Positions 51,901 to 61,199 of a DNA stretch of 64,000 nt are shown piece after piece. The position numbers and the translations under genes were made by a program. Below the pieces are notes generated by a model. That model made no database searches and was not told the origin of the DNA. It saw only the letters and a list, made by a program, of their open reading frames with translations. The stretch covers positions 12,802 to 76,801 of the forward strand of contig DILB01000005.1 of NCBI GenBank assembly GCA_002424815.1. The letters are read 5' to 3'. How positions within the stretch are numbered: position 1 is the stretch's first letter; every line of letters starts with the position of its first letter. The stretch is from Caryophanales bacterium UBA5603. Its GTDB lineage: Bacteria > Bacillota_I > Bacilli_A > Izemoplasmatales > Hujiaoplasmataceae.

Positions 51901-52354
51901 AATCCATAGTGGAAAAACCACGACGATGCTTTCGCTTTATAACCAACATCATCTCGGTGATGGATTTGTCGCTTTGAAGAAGATGGATAAGGAAAAAATC
52001 GTTGGTTTCGATTGCCTACATTTATCAACACAAAAGATTTTTCCTTATGCAATTCATGATTATTATTATAATAATCAGTTTCAAACAACGACGATTTTAG
52101 GTCCTTATCATTTTAACGAAGATACTTTATTGATGATTGAAAAGACCTTTGATGAATTAATATCTTTAAACATCTCTCCTTTGTATTTAGATGAAGTGGG
52201 ACAATTAGAACTCAATAATCAAGGGAATGCTAAAATTTTGCAAAAACTTATCGATCATCATTGTGAGTTATATTTAAGTATTCGCGAAGAATTCATTGAA
52301 AAATTTGTGCAAAAATATCATCTGAACGAATATCAAATCATTGCCAGCCTTTAA
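51878..52354 (+). CDS. THEP1-like P-loop NTPase of the hydroxylase cluster
   Basis: 158 residues. Walker A TGKIHSGKTT at the N-terminus, Walker B LYLDEVGQLELNNQG (the DExGxxEL pattern of THEP1-type nucleoside-triphosphatases, COG1618), and a C-terminal SIREEFIEKFVQKYHL. NTPases of this type recur in molybdenum hydroxylase gene clusters, but their task is not established. The gene overlaps xdhC by 23 bases. GAGGGAAA precedes the ATG. Confidence 0.75.
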   Translation: MVYLITGKIHSGKTTTMLSLYNQHHLGDGFVALKKMDKEKIVGFDCLHLSTQKIFPYAIHDYYYNNQFQTTTILGPYHFNEDTLLMIEKTFDELISLNISPLYLDEVGQLELNNQGNAKILQKLIDHHCELYLSIREEFIEKFVQKYHLNEYQIIASL

Positions 52355-52366
52355 GGATGTGAGTGT

Positions 52367-53677
52367 ATGTATGATTTAGCAATTGTGAATGGCAAAGTAT
52401 GGATTGATCAAGCGTTTCATCGCACCAACATCTATGTTTTAGGCGGCAAGATAGCAGCACTATCTGCGGCCCGTTTCGATGCGAGTGAAACAATCAATGC
52501 TACGAATCAATTTGTCATTCCAGGAATCATCGATCCCCATGTTCATTTCGCCCTCGGATCAAAAGATAGAGTATCTGTCGATGATTTTGACAGTGGAACT
52601 CTTGCCGGAGCTCATGGAGGCGTGACAACCATCATCGATTTTTTAGATCCGGCATCGAATGTTGAAGAATTGACATTGGCCTATGCAAAGCGGCAACAAG
52701 AAGCGAAAGGAGCTCATGTGGATTACCGATTCCATGCGACTATTAAACGACCTTCAGGGAGTTTAGAAGATTTCGTTTTTAAGATGGAGCAACTGGGGTT
52801 AACCACACTCAAATTGTTTACTACTTATTCAGATTCTGGCAGAAGAACAGATGATGATGCGATCAAAACGTTGTTAAAGTTAACAACGCGACACCCATTT
52901 AAATTGTTAGCACACATTGAAAATGATCAGATGATTGATTTAAACCCCAATTTAACCTATCAGTTACTCCCTTGGGCACGTCCGCCTTTGTCTGAAAGCG
53001 AAGAAGCGATCAAATTAGCGGGGTATGTCCAAGAAACAGGGGGCACCTTATACATGGTCCATTTATCGAGTGGTGATACGTTGGAGAAATTAATCACACG
53101 ATATCCCGATATAATCAACCAGCGTTTTTATATTGAGAGTTGCCCGCATTATTTTACTTTTACTCAGGATGCTTTATCAAAAAGCGATGGTTATTTATAT
53201 ACCATGGCGCCACCTTTAAGAAGTCTAAAGGAACAAAATAAACTCAAGGAACAAATTGATGATATTCACTGCATCGGAACGGATCATTGTTCTTATAACA
53301 TTGCCCAAAAACATCGACAGTTGATAGACCAGATACCATTAGGCATCGGCGGAATTGAACATTCTTTTGTTATGATGCATTCACTTTTTGGTGATAAAGT
53401 CATTGATAAAATGACCGCGAATGTCGCAGATATTCACGGACTTCCATCAAAAGGAAAAATAAAATTAGGGCTTGATGCCGATTTTGCGATTTTTGAAAAT
53501 CGACCTCCCTATTCGATTCGTTCGAGTCATACGCGAGCTGATAATGATCTTTATTTGGGTATGCGAGTGACAACGAAACTGATGCGGACTATTTTAAGAG
53601 GAAAAACAATTGTCAGCGATGATTGTTTTTTAGGGAGCGAAGGTCAGTATGTCAAAGGAGTGATTATCAGTGGTTAA
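52367..53677 (+). CDS. hyuA: Dihydropyrimidinase/hydantoinase-type amidohydrolase
   Basis: 436 residues. All metal and catalytic positions are seen: HVHFALG (HxH), LKLFTTY (the Lys expected to be carboxylated), LLAHIEN and YMVHLSSG (His ligands), and CIGTDHCSYN (catalytic Asp). The C-terminal ARLFGLPSKGKI-like block reads IHGLPSKGKIKLGLDADFAIF. It opens cyclic amides such as dihydropyrimidines or hydantoins. In uric-acid-degrading gut bacteria a HyuA homologue is part of the cluster, so here it probably opens a purine-derived ring. AAGGATGTGAG precedes the ATG. Confidence 0.92.
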   Translation: MYDLAIVNGKVWIDQAFHRTNIYVLGGKIAALSAARFDASETINATNQFVIPGIIDPHVHFALGSKDRVSVDDFDSGTLAGAHGGVTTIIDFLDPASNVEELTLAYAKRQQEAKGAHVDYRFHATIKRPSGSLEDFVFKMEQLGLTTLKLFTTYSDSGRRTDDDAIKTLLKLTTRHPFKLLAHIENDQMIDLNPNLTYQLLPWARPPLSESEEAIKLAGYVQETGGTLYMVHLSSGDTLEKLITRYPDIINQRFYIESCPHYFTFTQDALSKSDGYLYTMAPPLRSLKEQNKLKEQIDDIHCIGTDHCSYNIAQKHRQLIDQIPLGIGGIEHSFVMMHSLFGDKVIDKMTANVADIHGLPSKGKIKLGLDADFAIFENRPPYSIRSSHTRADNDLYLGMRVTTKLMRTILRGKTIVSDDCFLGSEGQYVKGVIISG

Positions 53678-54974
53678 AGCACTCATAAATGCAACGTTGT
53701 ATGATCACGAACACTTTTATAAAAATGCTTATTTATTATTTGATAAGCAGATTTTTGAAGTTGGGAAAATGGCTGATTTTAGAGATTTCAACTATGAAAT
53801 CATCGATTGTGTTCATACGCTTGTGATTCCGACATTCGTCTTAGCCCATACGCATATCTATTCAACCTTTGCTAGGGGATTATCATTACCTTTTGAACCC
53901 AAAAACTTTCAAGATATTCTTAATCAACTATGGTGGAAATTGGATTCGAAGATTGATCATGACATCACATTTGCCAGTGGAATGGTCTATGGAACCGAAT
54001 GCTTAAAAAATGGAATTACAACCATTATTGATCATCATGCATCGGGGAGAGACATTTACGGTTCGCTACAAACGTTAAAACGAGCAATCGTCGATACCAT
54101 TGGACTACGCGGTTGTTTTTGTTTTGAAACGAGCGATCGTTTCGACCTTGAACTATGCCTTCGTGAAAATAAAGAATTTGCGGATAATCATCATTCGTCG
54201 CATGTCAGAGGCTTGTTTGGCATGCATGCTTCGATGTCTTTATCAGAAGCTTCATTACAACGTATCAAAGCAGAAAGTGCTGAAATTCCCATCCATATTC
54301 ATGTCGCTGAGAGTAAAATGGATCAAGATGATAGCCTTTTTCAATATCATGAAACAGTGATACAAAGACTGAACCGTGTAGGGTTATTGAAAAAAGATTC
54401 TTTACTCATTCACGGCGTTCACCTTACTGATGATGATCTTCAAACGATTAAAAATCAACAATGTTCGGTGGTGGTCAATGTGACTTCCAATCTGAATAAC
54501 GGCGTGGGACTTCCAAATATCAAAAAAATGCAAGCCATGGGTATCAATGTTTTAGTCGGCAACGATGGATTGTCTTCTTCGCTGACCCATGAATTACAAA
54601 ACATTTATTTCCTCAATCATCACATCAATGAATCACCAACAGCTTACTCATTGAAGGACGTTTCAGAATTGTTAGAAAACAATTATGTGTATGCGAACCG
54701 TCTTTTTGAGATAAAACTCGGACGATTTGAACCTAAATATGAAGCGGATTTCCAGATTATTCCTTATATTCCACCCACGCCTATCAATCAGGAGAATGCT
54801 TTTGGACATTTATTCTTTGGATTATTTGATAGTTTCTTACCTAAACATGTCTTTGTTGGTGGAAAACAACTCATTAACAATTATCAGGTCGATCCATCCT
54901 TAGAGACACTCGTTTTAACCGCTGAAAATCAAGCAGAAATCCTTTGGGATCGCTTAAAAAGGGAGGAAAAATAA
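53670..54974 (+). CDS. ssnA: SsnA-type amidohydrolase
   Basis: 434 residues with the SsnA signature: LAHTHIYSTFARGLSLPF, FQDILNQLWWKLDSKIDHD, GITTIIDHHAS, IHIHVAES, LIHGVHLTDDD and VGNDGLSSS (metal His/Asp sites of the aminohydrolase superfamily). SsnA homologues are constant members of anaerobic purine-degradation clusters. Start is GTG 53670 within the end of hyuA, with AAAGGAG upstream. The stop overlaps the next ATG (TAATG). Confidence 0.92.
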   Translation: MVKALINATLYDHEHFYKNAYLLFDKQIFEVGKMADFRDFNYEIIDCVHTLVIPTFVLAHTHIYSTFARGLSLPFEPKNFQDILNQLWWKLDSKIDHDITFASGMVYGTECLKNGITTIIDHHASGRDIYGSLQTLKRAIVDTIGLRGCFCFETSDRFDLELCLRENKEFADNHHSSHVRGLFGMHASMSLSEASLQRIKAESAEIPIHIHVAESKMDQDDSLFQYHETVIQRLNRVGLLKKDSLLIHGVHLTDDDLQTIKNQQCSVVVNVTSNLNNGVGLPNIKKMQAMGINVLVGNDGLSSSLTHELQNIYFLNHHINESPTAYSLKDVSELLENNYVYANRLFEIKLGRFEPKYEADFQIIPYIPPTPINQENAFGHLFFGLFDSFLPKHVFVGGKQLINNYQVDPSLETLVLTAENQAEILWDRLKREEK

Positions 54975-56053
54975 TGAATCTAACGACTCAATTTGATGGA
55001 TTGACACTTGCCAATCCGCTAATGCCTGCCTCAGGACCCTTGGTCGGAGATTATGAAAAACTTCATTTTATGTGTCTTCAAGGTTGTGGCGCCGTTGTAA
55101 CAAAAACCATCTCAACTAAACTGCCCGTGATTCCTAAACCTTGTATCTACGGTGATAAAGACTTCGTGATGAATAGTGAATTATGGAGTGAATTGCCCTA
55201 TCAGACTTGGGTGGAAGATATTTTACCTAAGTATTCGCTAAACAAAGATCGACCCCTTATTATTTCCGTTGGATATTCAGAGTCGGATATGGAAACTTTA
55301 ATTCCTTTATTGGATCCTTATGCGGATGCGTTTGAAGTTTCAACGCATTATGTTGGAACCAATTTATCGGTCATTGAAGGCATTGTTAAGACGATTAGAA
55401 AACATACGCTTAAACCCATTTATATGAAAATTAGTCCGCATATTCCTTCGCCCGAATTATTCGCAAAAACCATTAAAAATGCCGGAGCGAACGGCATCGT
55501 TGCGATCAACTCGTTAGGTCCGACAATGAAAATTGATATCCAAGATCGTAAAATCGTTTATGGGAATGATGCAGGATTTGTTTGGACCAGCGGCCCCATC
55601 ATCAAACCTGTAGCGCTTGCGACCGTCTATAAAATCAAACAAGCGGAACCAACATTGACAATCATTGGCACCGGTGGAATCAAAAGTGCGGATGATGTCA
55701 TTGAATTTTTGCTTGCTGGAGCATCCGCTGTACAAATGTTATCGGCTGCGCTTTTAAAAGGGAAAGATTTATATTCAAAAATCATTCTTGATTTGCCGAA
55801 AGCTTTAAGTAAATATGGCTTTAATTCTGTCTCAGAAGTATTAAATACCGTTTTAGACCGATCCGTTGATTATACCGGTGTTGTGCCAACTTTAATTCCC
55901 GAAAAATGCATTGCTTGCCAATTGTGTAAAGATATTTGTCCTTACTTCGCAATTGAATATCCCCAAATTATCACCATTGATCCGGTGAAATGTTTTCGAT
56001 GCGGATTATGCGTTGCGAAGTGTCCTACGAAGGCATTAATCTTTAAAAAATAA
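54974..56053 (+). CDS. DHOD/PreA-fold oxidoreductase with C-terminal 2x[4Fe-4S] ferredoxin, active-site Cys lost
   Basis: 359 residues. The N-terminal ~290 residues are a dihydroorotate/dihydropyrimidine dehydrogenase-type FMN barrel: GLTLANPLMPASGPL, KPIYMKISPH, GANGIVAINSLG and TIIGTGGIKSADDVIEFLLAGASAVQM. The C-terminus has two 4Fe-4S motifs, CIACQLCKDICP and CFRCGLCVAKCP, as in PreA. However, the segment that normally reads N-x-SCPN (catalytic Cys) reads EVSTHYVGTN, so the usual base is gone. A dihydropyrimidine dehydrogenase activity is therefore uncertain; it could be a different flavin reductase or electron-transfer protein for ring reduction. ATG shares bases with the ssnA stop. Confidence 0.82.
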   Translation: MNLTTQFDGLTLANPLMPASGPLVGDYEKLHFMCLQGCGAVVTKTISTKLPVIPKPCIYGDKDFVMNSELWSELPYQTWVEDILPKYSLNKDRPLIISVGYSESDMETLIPLLDPYADAFEVSTHYVGTNLSVIEGIVKTIRKHTLKPIYMKISPHIPSPELFAKTIKNAGANGIVAINSLGPTMKIDIQDRKIVYGNDAGFVWTSGPIIKPVALATVYKIKQAEPTLTIIGTGGIKSADDVIEFLLAGASAVQMLSAALLKGKDLYSKIILDLPKALSKYGFNSVSEVLNTVLDRSVDYTGVVPTLIPEKCIACQLCKDICPYFAIEYPQIITIDPVKCFRCGLCVAKCPTKALIFKK

Positions 56054-56071
56054 ATTGATCGGAGGGATTCT

Positions 56072-58165
56072 ATGTCAGATATCTCAAAATCCATTCCTAA
56101 ACTTGATGCGGCAAGTAAAATCGCAGGCGAAGCGCTCTATGTCAGTGATATTTCAATGCCAGGGATGCTTTATGCGAAAACCGTTCGTTCGACGATTGTC
56201 AAAGGGAAAATTTTATCGATTGAAAAACCTTCTTTACCTGAAGGTTATTTTATCATCGATCGACAAGATATTCCCAGTCGAAACGTGGTCAAAATCATTT
56301 TTGAAGATATGCCTTATTTTGCGACGGATCACATCGAGCACTATGGAGAACCGATTCTTTTAATGGTAGGACCTCATTTGGATATGATGGATGAGTTGAT
56401 CAAAAAAATTAAAATCGAATATGCAGAAGCAACCCCCTTATTTGATTTTAAAGATAGTGTCGTTCATTATGAGTATGCGAAAGGTGATCCAAAATCCGTT
56501 TTTGAACGCGCTTCGCAAATCATTGAAATGACTTATGAAACGGGATATCAAGAACAAGCTTATATTGAACCTCAAGGCATGCTTGCTTATCCTGAAGTGT
56601 CTGGGAAAATGACATTTATCGGATCGATTCAATGTCCTTATTATGTTAAAAATGCGGTTATTCATGCGCTAGGATGCTCAGAAGATCAAGTCAGAGTGAT
56701 CCAAGCTACCGTGGGTGGGGCCTTTGGTGGTAAAGAGGAATTTCCTTCTTTAATGGCTTGTCAGTTGGCAGTGGCTGTTCAAAAGGCTCAAAAGCCCATC
56801 AAATTAATTTATGAACGTGAAGAAGATATGGAAGTCACAACGAAACGCCATCCTTCAAAAATATCATTGAAAGCCAGTGTCGATGAATTTGGTAATGTCC
56901 AAGGCATCATCGCGCAAGTGTCTTTGGATGGTGGGGCTTACGTTGGTCTTTCCAGTGTGGTTTTATCTAGGGCAATGATTGCCGCTTCAGGGGCTTATAC
57001 CTTTCATCATTTATCGGTTCAAGGTGATGTGTATCGTACCAACAATGTCCCAACCGGTGCTTTTCGAGGGTTTGGTGCCCCACAGATGTTTTTTGCCATT
57101 GAAATGTTTATGAATCATATCGCAAAAGCGACTCATCAAGATCCTTTTGCTTTTCGGATGCGACACTTAGCCAGACAAGGCGATCAAACTTCGACCTCTG
57201 GTAAGTTTCGTGATCCAATTATCTTAGAAGACCTCATTCAAATCGCAACACAAAAAGCAAAATACCACCAAAAAGCGAAAGCTTTTAGTCTAACCGATCA
57301 ATATAAAGGTATTGGCATGAGCTTTTTCTTACATGGCTGCGGTTTTACTGGTTCAGGAGAGTCCACGCATATCAAGGCAACGGTGAGACTTCATAAACTC
57401 ATCTCTGATAAAGTTGAAATTCAAGTGGCGGCGGTTGATATGGGTCAAGGACTCAAAACGACTTTACCGAAACTGGTTGCTAAAATTCTTGAAATTCCGA
57501 TTCATCAAGTTATTTTTGAATCACCCGATACCGACGTTGTTCCTGATTCGGGTCCAACCGTTGCATCACGAACCACTATGATTGTGGGCGGATTATTAGC
57601 GAGAGCCGCAAAAGAATTAAAAGGCGTTTGGCAAAGCGGGATTGATCAAGTCATCACAAAACGTTATGAACAACCGAGTTACATCGAATGGGATGAAGCA
57701 ACCATGAAAGGCGATGCTTATCCAGCTTATTCTTGGGGTGTTAATATCGTTGAAGTAGAAGTTGATCGGTTAACGATGCAAGTGAAAGTTAAAAATGTGG
57801 TTTCAGCTTATGATGTTGGAAAAGCGATTGATGAACAAATTATTCGTGGGCAGGCAGATGGAGGAATCACCCAAGGAATTGCCTATGGATATTTAGAAAA
57901 AATGGTGTCTCAAAAAGGCCGCATACGTCAGAAAAACATGACAGATTATTTGATTCCGACTTCCGTCGATATTCCTAAAATGGAAACGATTTTAATCGAT
58001 AATCCTTATCCTCTGGGTCCTTACGGGGCCAAAGGTGCTGGTGAGTTGACTTTGGTTGGAGGAGCTCCGGCTGTTTGTTTAGCTATTGAGATGGCCATTA
58101 AACGTCACATTACGAAAATTCCTGCAACACCAGAATATCTGATGGAGTTGATCAACCATGAATGA
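56072..58165 (+). CDS. xdhA: Molybdenum hydroxylase 2, molybdopterin-binding subunit
   Basis: 697 residues, shorter than the first set. Mo-site motifs: ATVGGAFGGKEEFPSL, FRGFGAPQMFFAIE, VDMGQGLKTTLPKLVAKIL and GAKGAGELTLVGGAPAV (catalytic Glu). It carries the HGCGFTGSGES segment typical of clostridial-type xanthine/purine hydroxylases. Order here is Mo, Fe-S, FAD, the reverse of set 1. The two enzymes probably act on different positions or purines. GGAGGG precedes the ATG. Confidence 0.92.
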   Translation: MSDISKSIPKLDAASKIAGEALYVSDISMPGMLYAKTVRSTIVKGKILSIEKPSLPEGYFIIDRQDIPSRNVVKIIFEDMPYFATDHIEHYGEPILLMVGPHLDMMDELIKKIKIEYAEATPLFDFKDSVVHYEYAKGDPKSVFERASQIIEMTYETGYQEQAYIEPQGMLAYPEVSGKMTFIGSIQCPYYVKNAVIHALGCSEDQVRVIQATVGGAFGGKEEFPSLMACQLAVAVQKAQKPIKLIYEREEDMEVTTKRHPSKISLKASVDEFGNVQGIIAQVSLDGGAYVGLSSVVLSRAMIAASGAYTFHHLSVQGDVYRTNNVPTGAFRGFGAPQMFFAIEMFMNHIAKATHQDPFAFRMRHLARQGDQTSTSGKFRDPIILEDLIQIATQKAKYHQKAKAFSLTDQYKGIGMSFFLHGCGFTGSGESTHIKATVRLHKLISDKVEIQVAAVDMGQGLKTTLPKLVAKILEIPIHQVIFESPDTDVVPDSGPTVASRTTMIVGGLLARAAKELKGVWQSGIDQVITKRYEQPSYIEWDEATMKGDAYPAYSWGVNIVEVEVDRLTMQVKVKNVVSAYDVGKAIDEQIIRGQADGGITQGIAYGYLEKMVSQKGRIRQKNMTDYLIPTSVDIPKMETILIDNPYPLGPYGAKGAGELTLVGGAPAVCLAIEMAIKRHITKIPATPEYLMELINHE

Positions 58166-58631
58166 AATCATCTTTACCTTAAATGGAAAAACCGTCTCAT
58201 GCCCCTTTGAACCCACGCGTCGCTTGCTCGATGTCTTAAGACAAGATTTTAACCTCATCGGTGTCAAAGAAGGATGCGGCGAAGGTGAATGTGGTGCTTG
58301 CTCGATTTTGCTTGATCACAACGTTGTTAATTCTTGTATCTTACCCCTTGGAAATGTACACGGGAAAGATATTATGACCATCGAAGGTTTCAAAACGACC
58401 AAACGCTTTAAAGTCATTGAACAAGCTTTCATTGAGATGGGCGCAGTTCAATGCGGCTTTTGTACGCCTGGGATGGTCATGTCCACCGAAAGTCTGTTAC
58501 ATCATAATCCGCATCCTACGGATCAAGAAATCAAGATCGCCTTGTCAGGCAATCTTTGTCGCTGTACGGGATACAATATGATTATCGATGCCGTTAAGAA
58601 AGCTTCAATCGTGGGGGATGGCTTATGGTAA
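58158..58631 (+). CDS. Molybdenum hydroxylase 2, [2Fe-2S] subunit
   Basis: 157 residues. First cluster GCGEGECGACSILLDHNVVNSC, second cluster CGFCTPGM...NLCRCTGY, both complete. The N-terminus (IIFTLNGKTVSC) is the usual ferredoxin start. The gene overlaps the Mo-subunit gene by eight bases and the FAD-subunit gene by seven. Confidence 0.95.
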   Translation: MNEIIFTLNGKTVSCPFEPTRRLLDVLRQDFNLIGVKEGCGEGECGACSILLDHNVVNSCILPLGNVHGKDIMTIEGFKTTKRFKVIEQAFIEMGAVQCGFCTPGMVMSTESLLHHNPHPTDQEIKIALSGNLCRCTGYNMIIDAVKKASIVGDGLW

Positions 58632-59467
58632 ATCATGGGATGCCCCAAACGTTAGAGGAAGCATTGATATTATTAAAAAATGATGAATATCAAATCATCG
58701 CAGGTGGAACTGATCTCATGGTCCAACATCGTCATTGGGCCCAAACATTGCCAAAAATACCTAAACCAGTGTTATTTATTCATCACGTGAAAGAACTGAA
58801 TTACTTGTTAGATACACCTGAATACTTAGAAATTGGCGCAACCACACCGATGGATATGATTATGAGTTCACCCCTCGTTCCAAAAATTTTGCAACATACC
58901 ATCGAAGAAATCGCTGCCCCCGGAATAAGACATATGGCGACCCTTGCCGGAAACATCGCCAATGCGAGTCCGGCAGCGGATGGATTATGCACATTAATTG
59001 CATTATCGGCCGATCTGGTGATTGCATCATTAGATCGAAAACGGATGATTAAAGTTGAAGAAGTCATTTCAGGACCTAAACGCAATAAATTAGCGAAGGA
59101 TGAAATGATTATCGCTATCAGAATTCCGCATCAAGATCAATCGATGAGTGAATTTTATAAAGTCGGAGGCCGTCGTGCAGATGCCATCTCAAAAGTATCT
59201 TTAGCTGCCGTCATTCATGTGCATCAATCCATCATCACGAATTGGCACTTAGCTTTTGGGGCTGTGGGTCCCAGAGTCGTCCACGATATTCATACCGATC
59301 AACGCATGATTGGGATGAAAATTGATGATGTAAAACGACAAACAGACGCAATCATAGCGATGTACGAACCCTTAATAACCCCTATTGATGATCAACGATC
59401 CACCGCTGTTTATCGCAAACAAGTGGCTTTAAATCTGATTCGACGTGTCATTATAAATCTCCATTGA
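58625..59467 (+). CDS. xdhB: Molybdenum hydroxylase 2, FAD-binding subunit
   Basis: 280 residues with canonical FAD motifs: YQIIAGGTDLMVQHR (AGGTDL) and GIRHMATLAGNIANASPAADGL (R-x-x-ATLxGNIxxASPAxD). These are more standard than those of the set-1 subunit. It completes the second hydroxylase. Confidence 0.94.
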   Translation: MVNHGMPQTLEEALILLKNDEYQIIAGGTDLMVQHRHWAQTLPKIPKPVLFIHHVKELNYLLDTPEYLEIGATTPMDMIMSSPLVPKILQHTIEEIAAPGIRHMATLAGNIANASPAADGLCTLIALSADLVIASLDRKRMIKVEEVISGPKRNKLAKDEMIIAIRIPHQDQSMSEFYKVGGRRADAISKVSLAAVIHVHQSIITNWHLAFGAVGPRVVHDIHTDQRMIGMKIDDVKRQTDAIIAMYEPLITPIDDQRSTAVYRKQVALNLIRRVIINLH

Positions 59468-59482
59468 TTCGCTGAGGTGTAT

Positions 59483-61198
59483 ATGGGATATTCAAACTTC
59501 ATGAAAGTTGCATCGGGTCTAAAAAAAGCTGAATTGGTTCTCAAAAACGCGCAAATAATCAATGTTTTTAATGCTTCAATTGAAATGGGCGATATTGCTA
59601 TCCAAGACGGTATGATTGCTGGAATAGGATGGTATTCAGGAATCAAAGAAATCGATTTAAAAAATCGATACGTTTGTCCTGGATTTATTGATGGCCATGT
59701 TCATATCGAATCATCCATGTTAGTTCCGCATCAATTTGCGGCTTTAGTCATGCCCTTTGGAACGACATCGGTGATTGCTGATCCGCATGAAATTGCCAAT
59801 GTTTCTGGCATGGAAGGCATTCGGTTTATGCTTAACAGCGCTAAACAAGTCCCATTAGATGTTTTTGTCATGCTTCCTTCTTGCGTTCCCGCCACGATCT
59901 TTGAAACCTCAGGAAGGTCCATCGAGGTCAAGGATATTCTCCAAATGAAAAAGTGGGACCATGTGTTGGGTCTCGGAGAAGTAATGAGTTATCCTTCCGT
60001 TATTCAAGGCGATAAAATGATTCACGCAAAAATTAAGGCGATGCAAGATTATCCCATCGATGGACATGCTCCTTCCTTAACAGGAAAGGATTTGAATGCT
60101 TATATCGCCAGCGGAATCAAGACAGATCATGAATCGACAACCCTAGAAGAAATGAACGAAAAGATTGCACGCGGTCTTTATGTCCATCTTCGCGAAGGTT
60201 CACAAACGCGAAACGTGAAAGATTTACTTTCAGGAATTCATGCGGAAAACAAACATCGAATGCTTTTTTGTACAGATGATAAACACCCACAAGATATTAC
60301 ATTAGAAGGGCACATTAATTATAATGTTAATTTAGCAATTAAAAATGGAATATCGCCATTTTGGGCGATTCAAATGGCAACAATTAACACTTCAACCTGT
60401 TATGGGTTAAAGCGTTACGGGGCAATTGCGCCGGGGTATTATGCTGACTTATTGGTATTTGAATCGCTTGCGGAAATTAAACCCATTCAAGTCTATAAAA
60501 AAGGTGAATTAGTGGCTGAAAACGGTCAAGTTCGTTTTATGACAAATCCCATCCATTGTCAAGAAGTTATCAATAGCGTCAACATTGATTTGTCTAAAAT
60601 CCATCTTGAATTGCCTTTGAAAAAAAGCGCTGTTAAGGTGATGGGATTGATTGATAATAATGTGACAACGAAACATTTCATTCGCCATGTGAACGTTGTG
60701 AATGGATATTATCAACACGATAATCAAAGCGATTTATTGAAACTCGCGGTGATTGAACGTCATCATGCTTCGGGCAATATCGGTTTAGGATTAGTTGAAG
60801 GCTATGGTTTGAAAAACGGAGCCGTCGCTATGACGATTGCTCATGATTCGCATAACTTAATCGTTTTAGGTGATTCAGATCACGATATGTTGTTAGCCAT
60901 CGAAACCCTATATAAGAACCAAGGAGGAATCTGCTTGGTTAAAAATGGTGAAGTTGTTGATATTCTCTCCTTAGAAATTTCGGGATTAATGACACAATCA
61001 GATGCATTAAGTGTTCGGTTGAAATTACAAAATATGGAAAATATAGCCAGGGACATGGGTGTTAAACCGAGCATAGATGATCCATTCTTACAACTTGCAT
61101 TTTTATCTTTAGCCGTTATTCCTGAACTTAAACTAACTGATAAAGGATTATTTGATGTCGCGAAATTTGCATTAGTCGGTATCGAAGAAGGTGGTTAA
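59483..61198 (+). CDS. ade: Adenine deaminase
   Basis: 571 residues. Amidohydrolase motifs CPGFIDGHVHIESSMLVP (metal HxH), LGLGEVMSYP, IDGHAPSLTGKDLNAY, and C-terminal family blocks MTIAHDSHNLIVLG and LQLAFLSLAVIPELKLTDKGLFDV. The family converts adenine to hypoxanthine with release of ammonia. This feeds the hydroxylases encoded upstream. ATG 59483 with GAGG five bases upstream is preferred over GTG 59477. Confidence 0.96.
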   Translation: MGYSNFMKVASGLKKAELVLKNAQIINVFNASIEMGDIAIQDGMIAGIGWYSGIKEIDLKNRYVCPGFIDGHVHIESSMLVPHQFAALVMPFGTTSVIADPHEIANVSGMEGIRFMLNSAKQVPLDVFVMLPSCVPATIFETSGRSIEVKDILQMKKWDHVLGLGEVMSYPSVIQGDKMIHAKIKAMQDYPIDGHAPSLTGKDLNAYIASGIKTDHESTTLEEMNEKIARGLYVHLREGSQTRNVKDLLSGIHAENKHRMLFCTDDKHPQDITLEGHINYNVNLAIKNGISPFWAIQMATINTSTCYGLKRYGAIAPGYYADLLVFESLAEIKPIQVYKKGELVAENGQVRFMTNPIHCQEVINSVNIDLSKIHLELPLKKSAVKVMGLIDNNVTTKHFIRHVNVVNGYYQHDNQSDLLKLAVIERHHASGNIGLGLVEGYGLKNGAVAMTIAHDSHNLIVLGDSDHDMLLAIETLYKNQGGICLVKNGEVVDILSLEISGLMTQSDALSVRLKLQNMENIARDMGVKPSIDDPFLQLAFLSLAVIPELKLTDKGLFDVAKFALVGIEEGG

Positions 61199-61199
61199 T

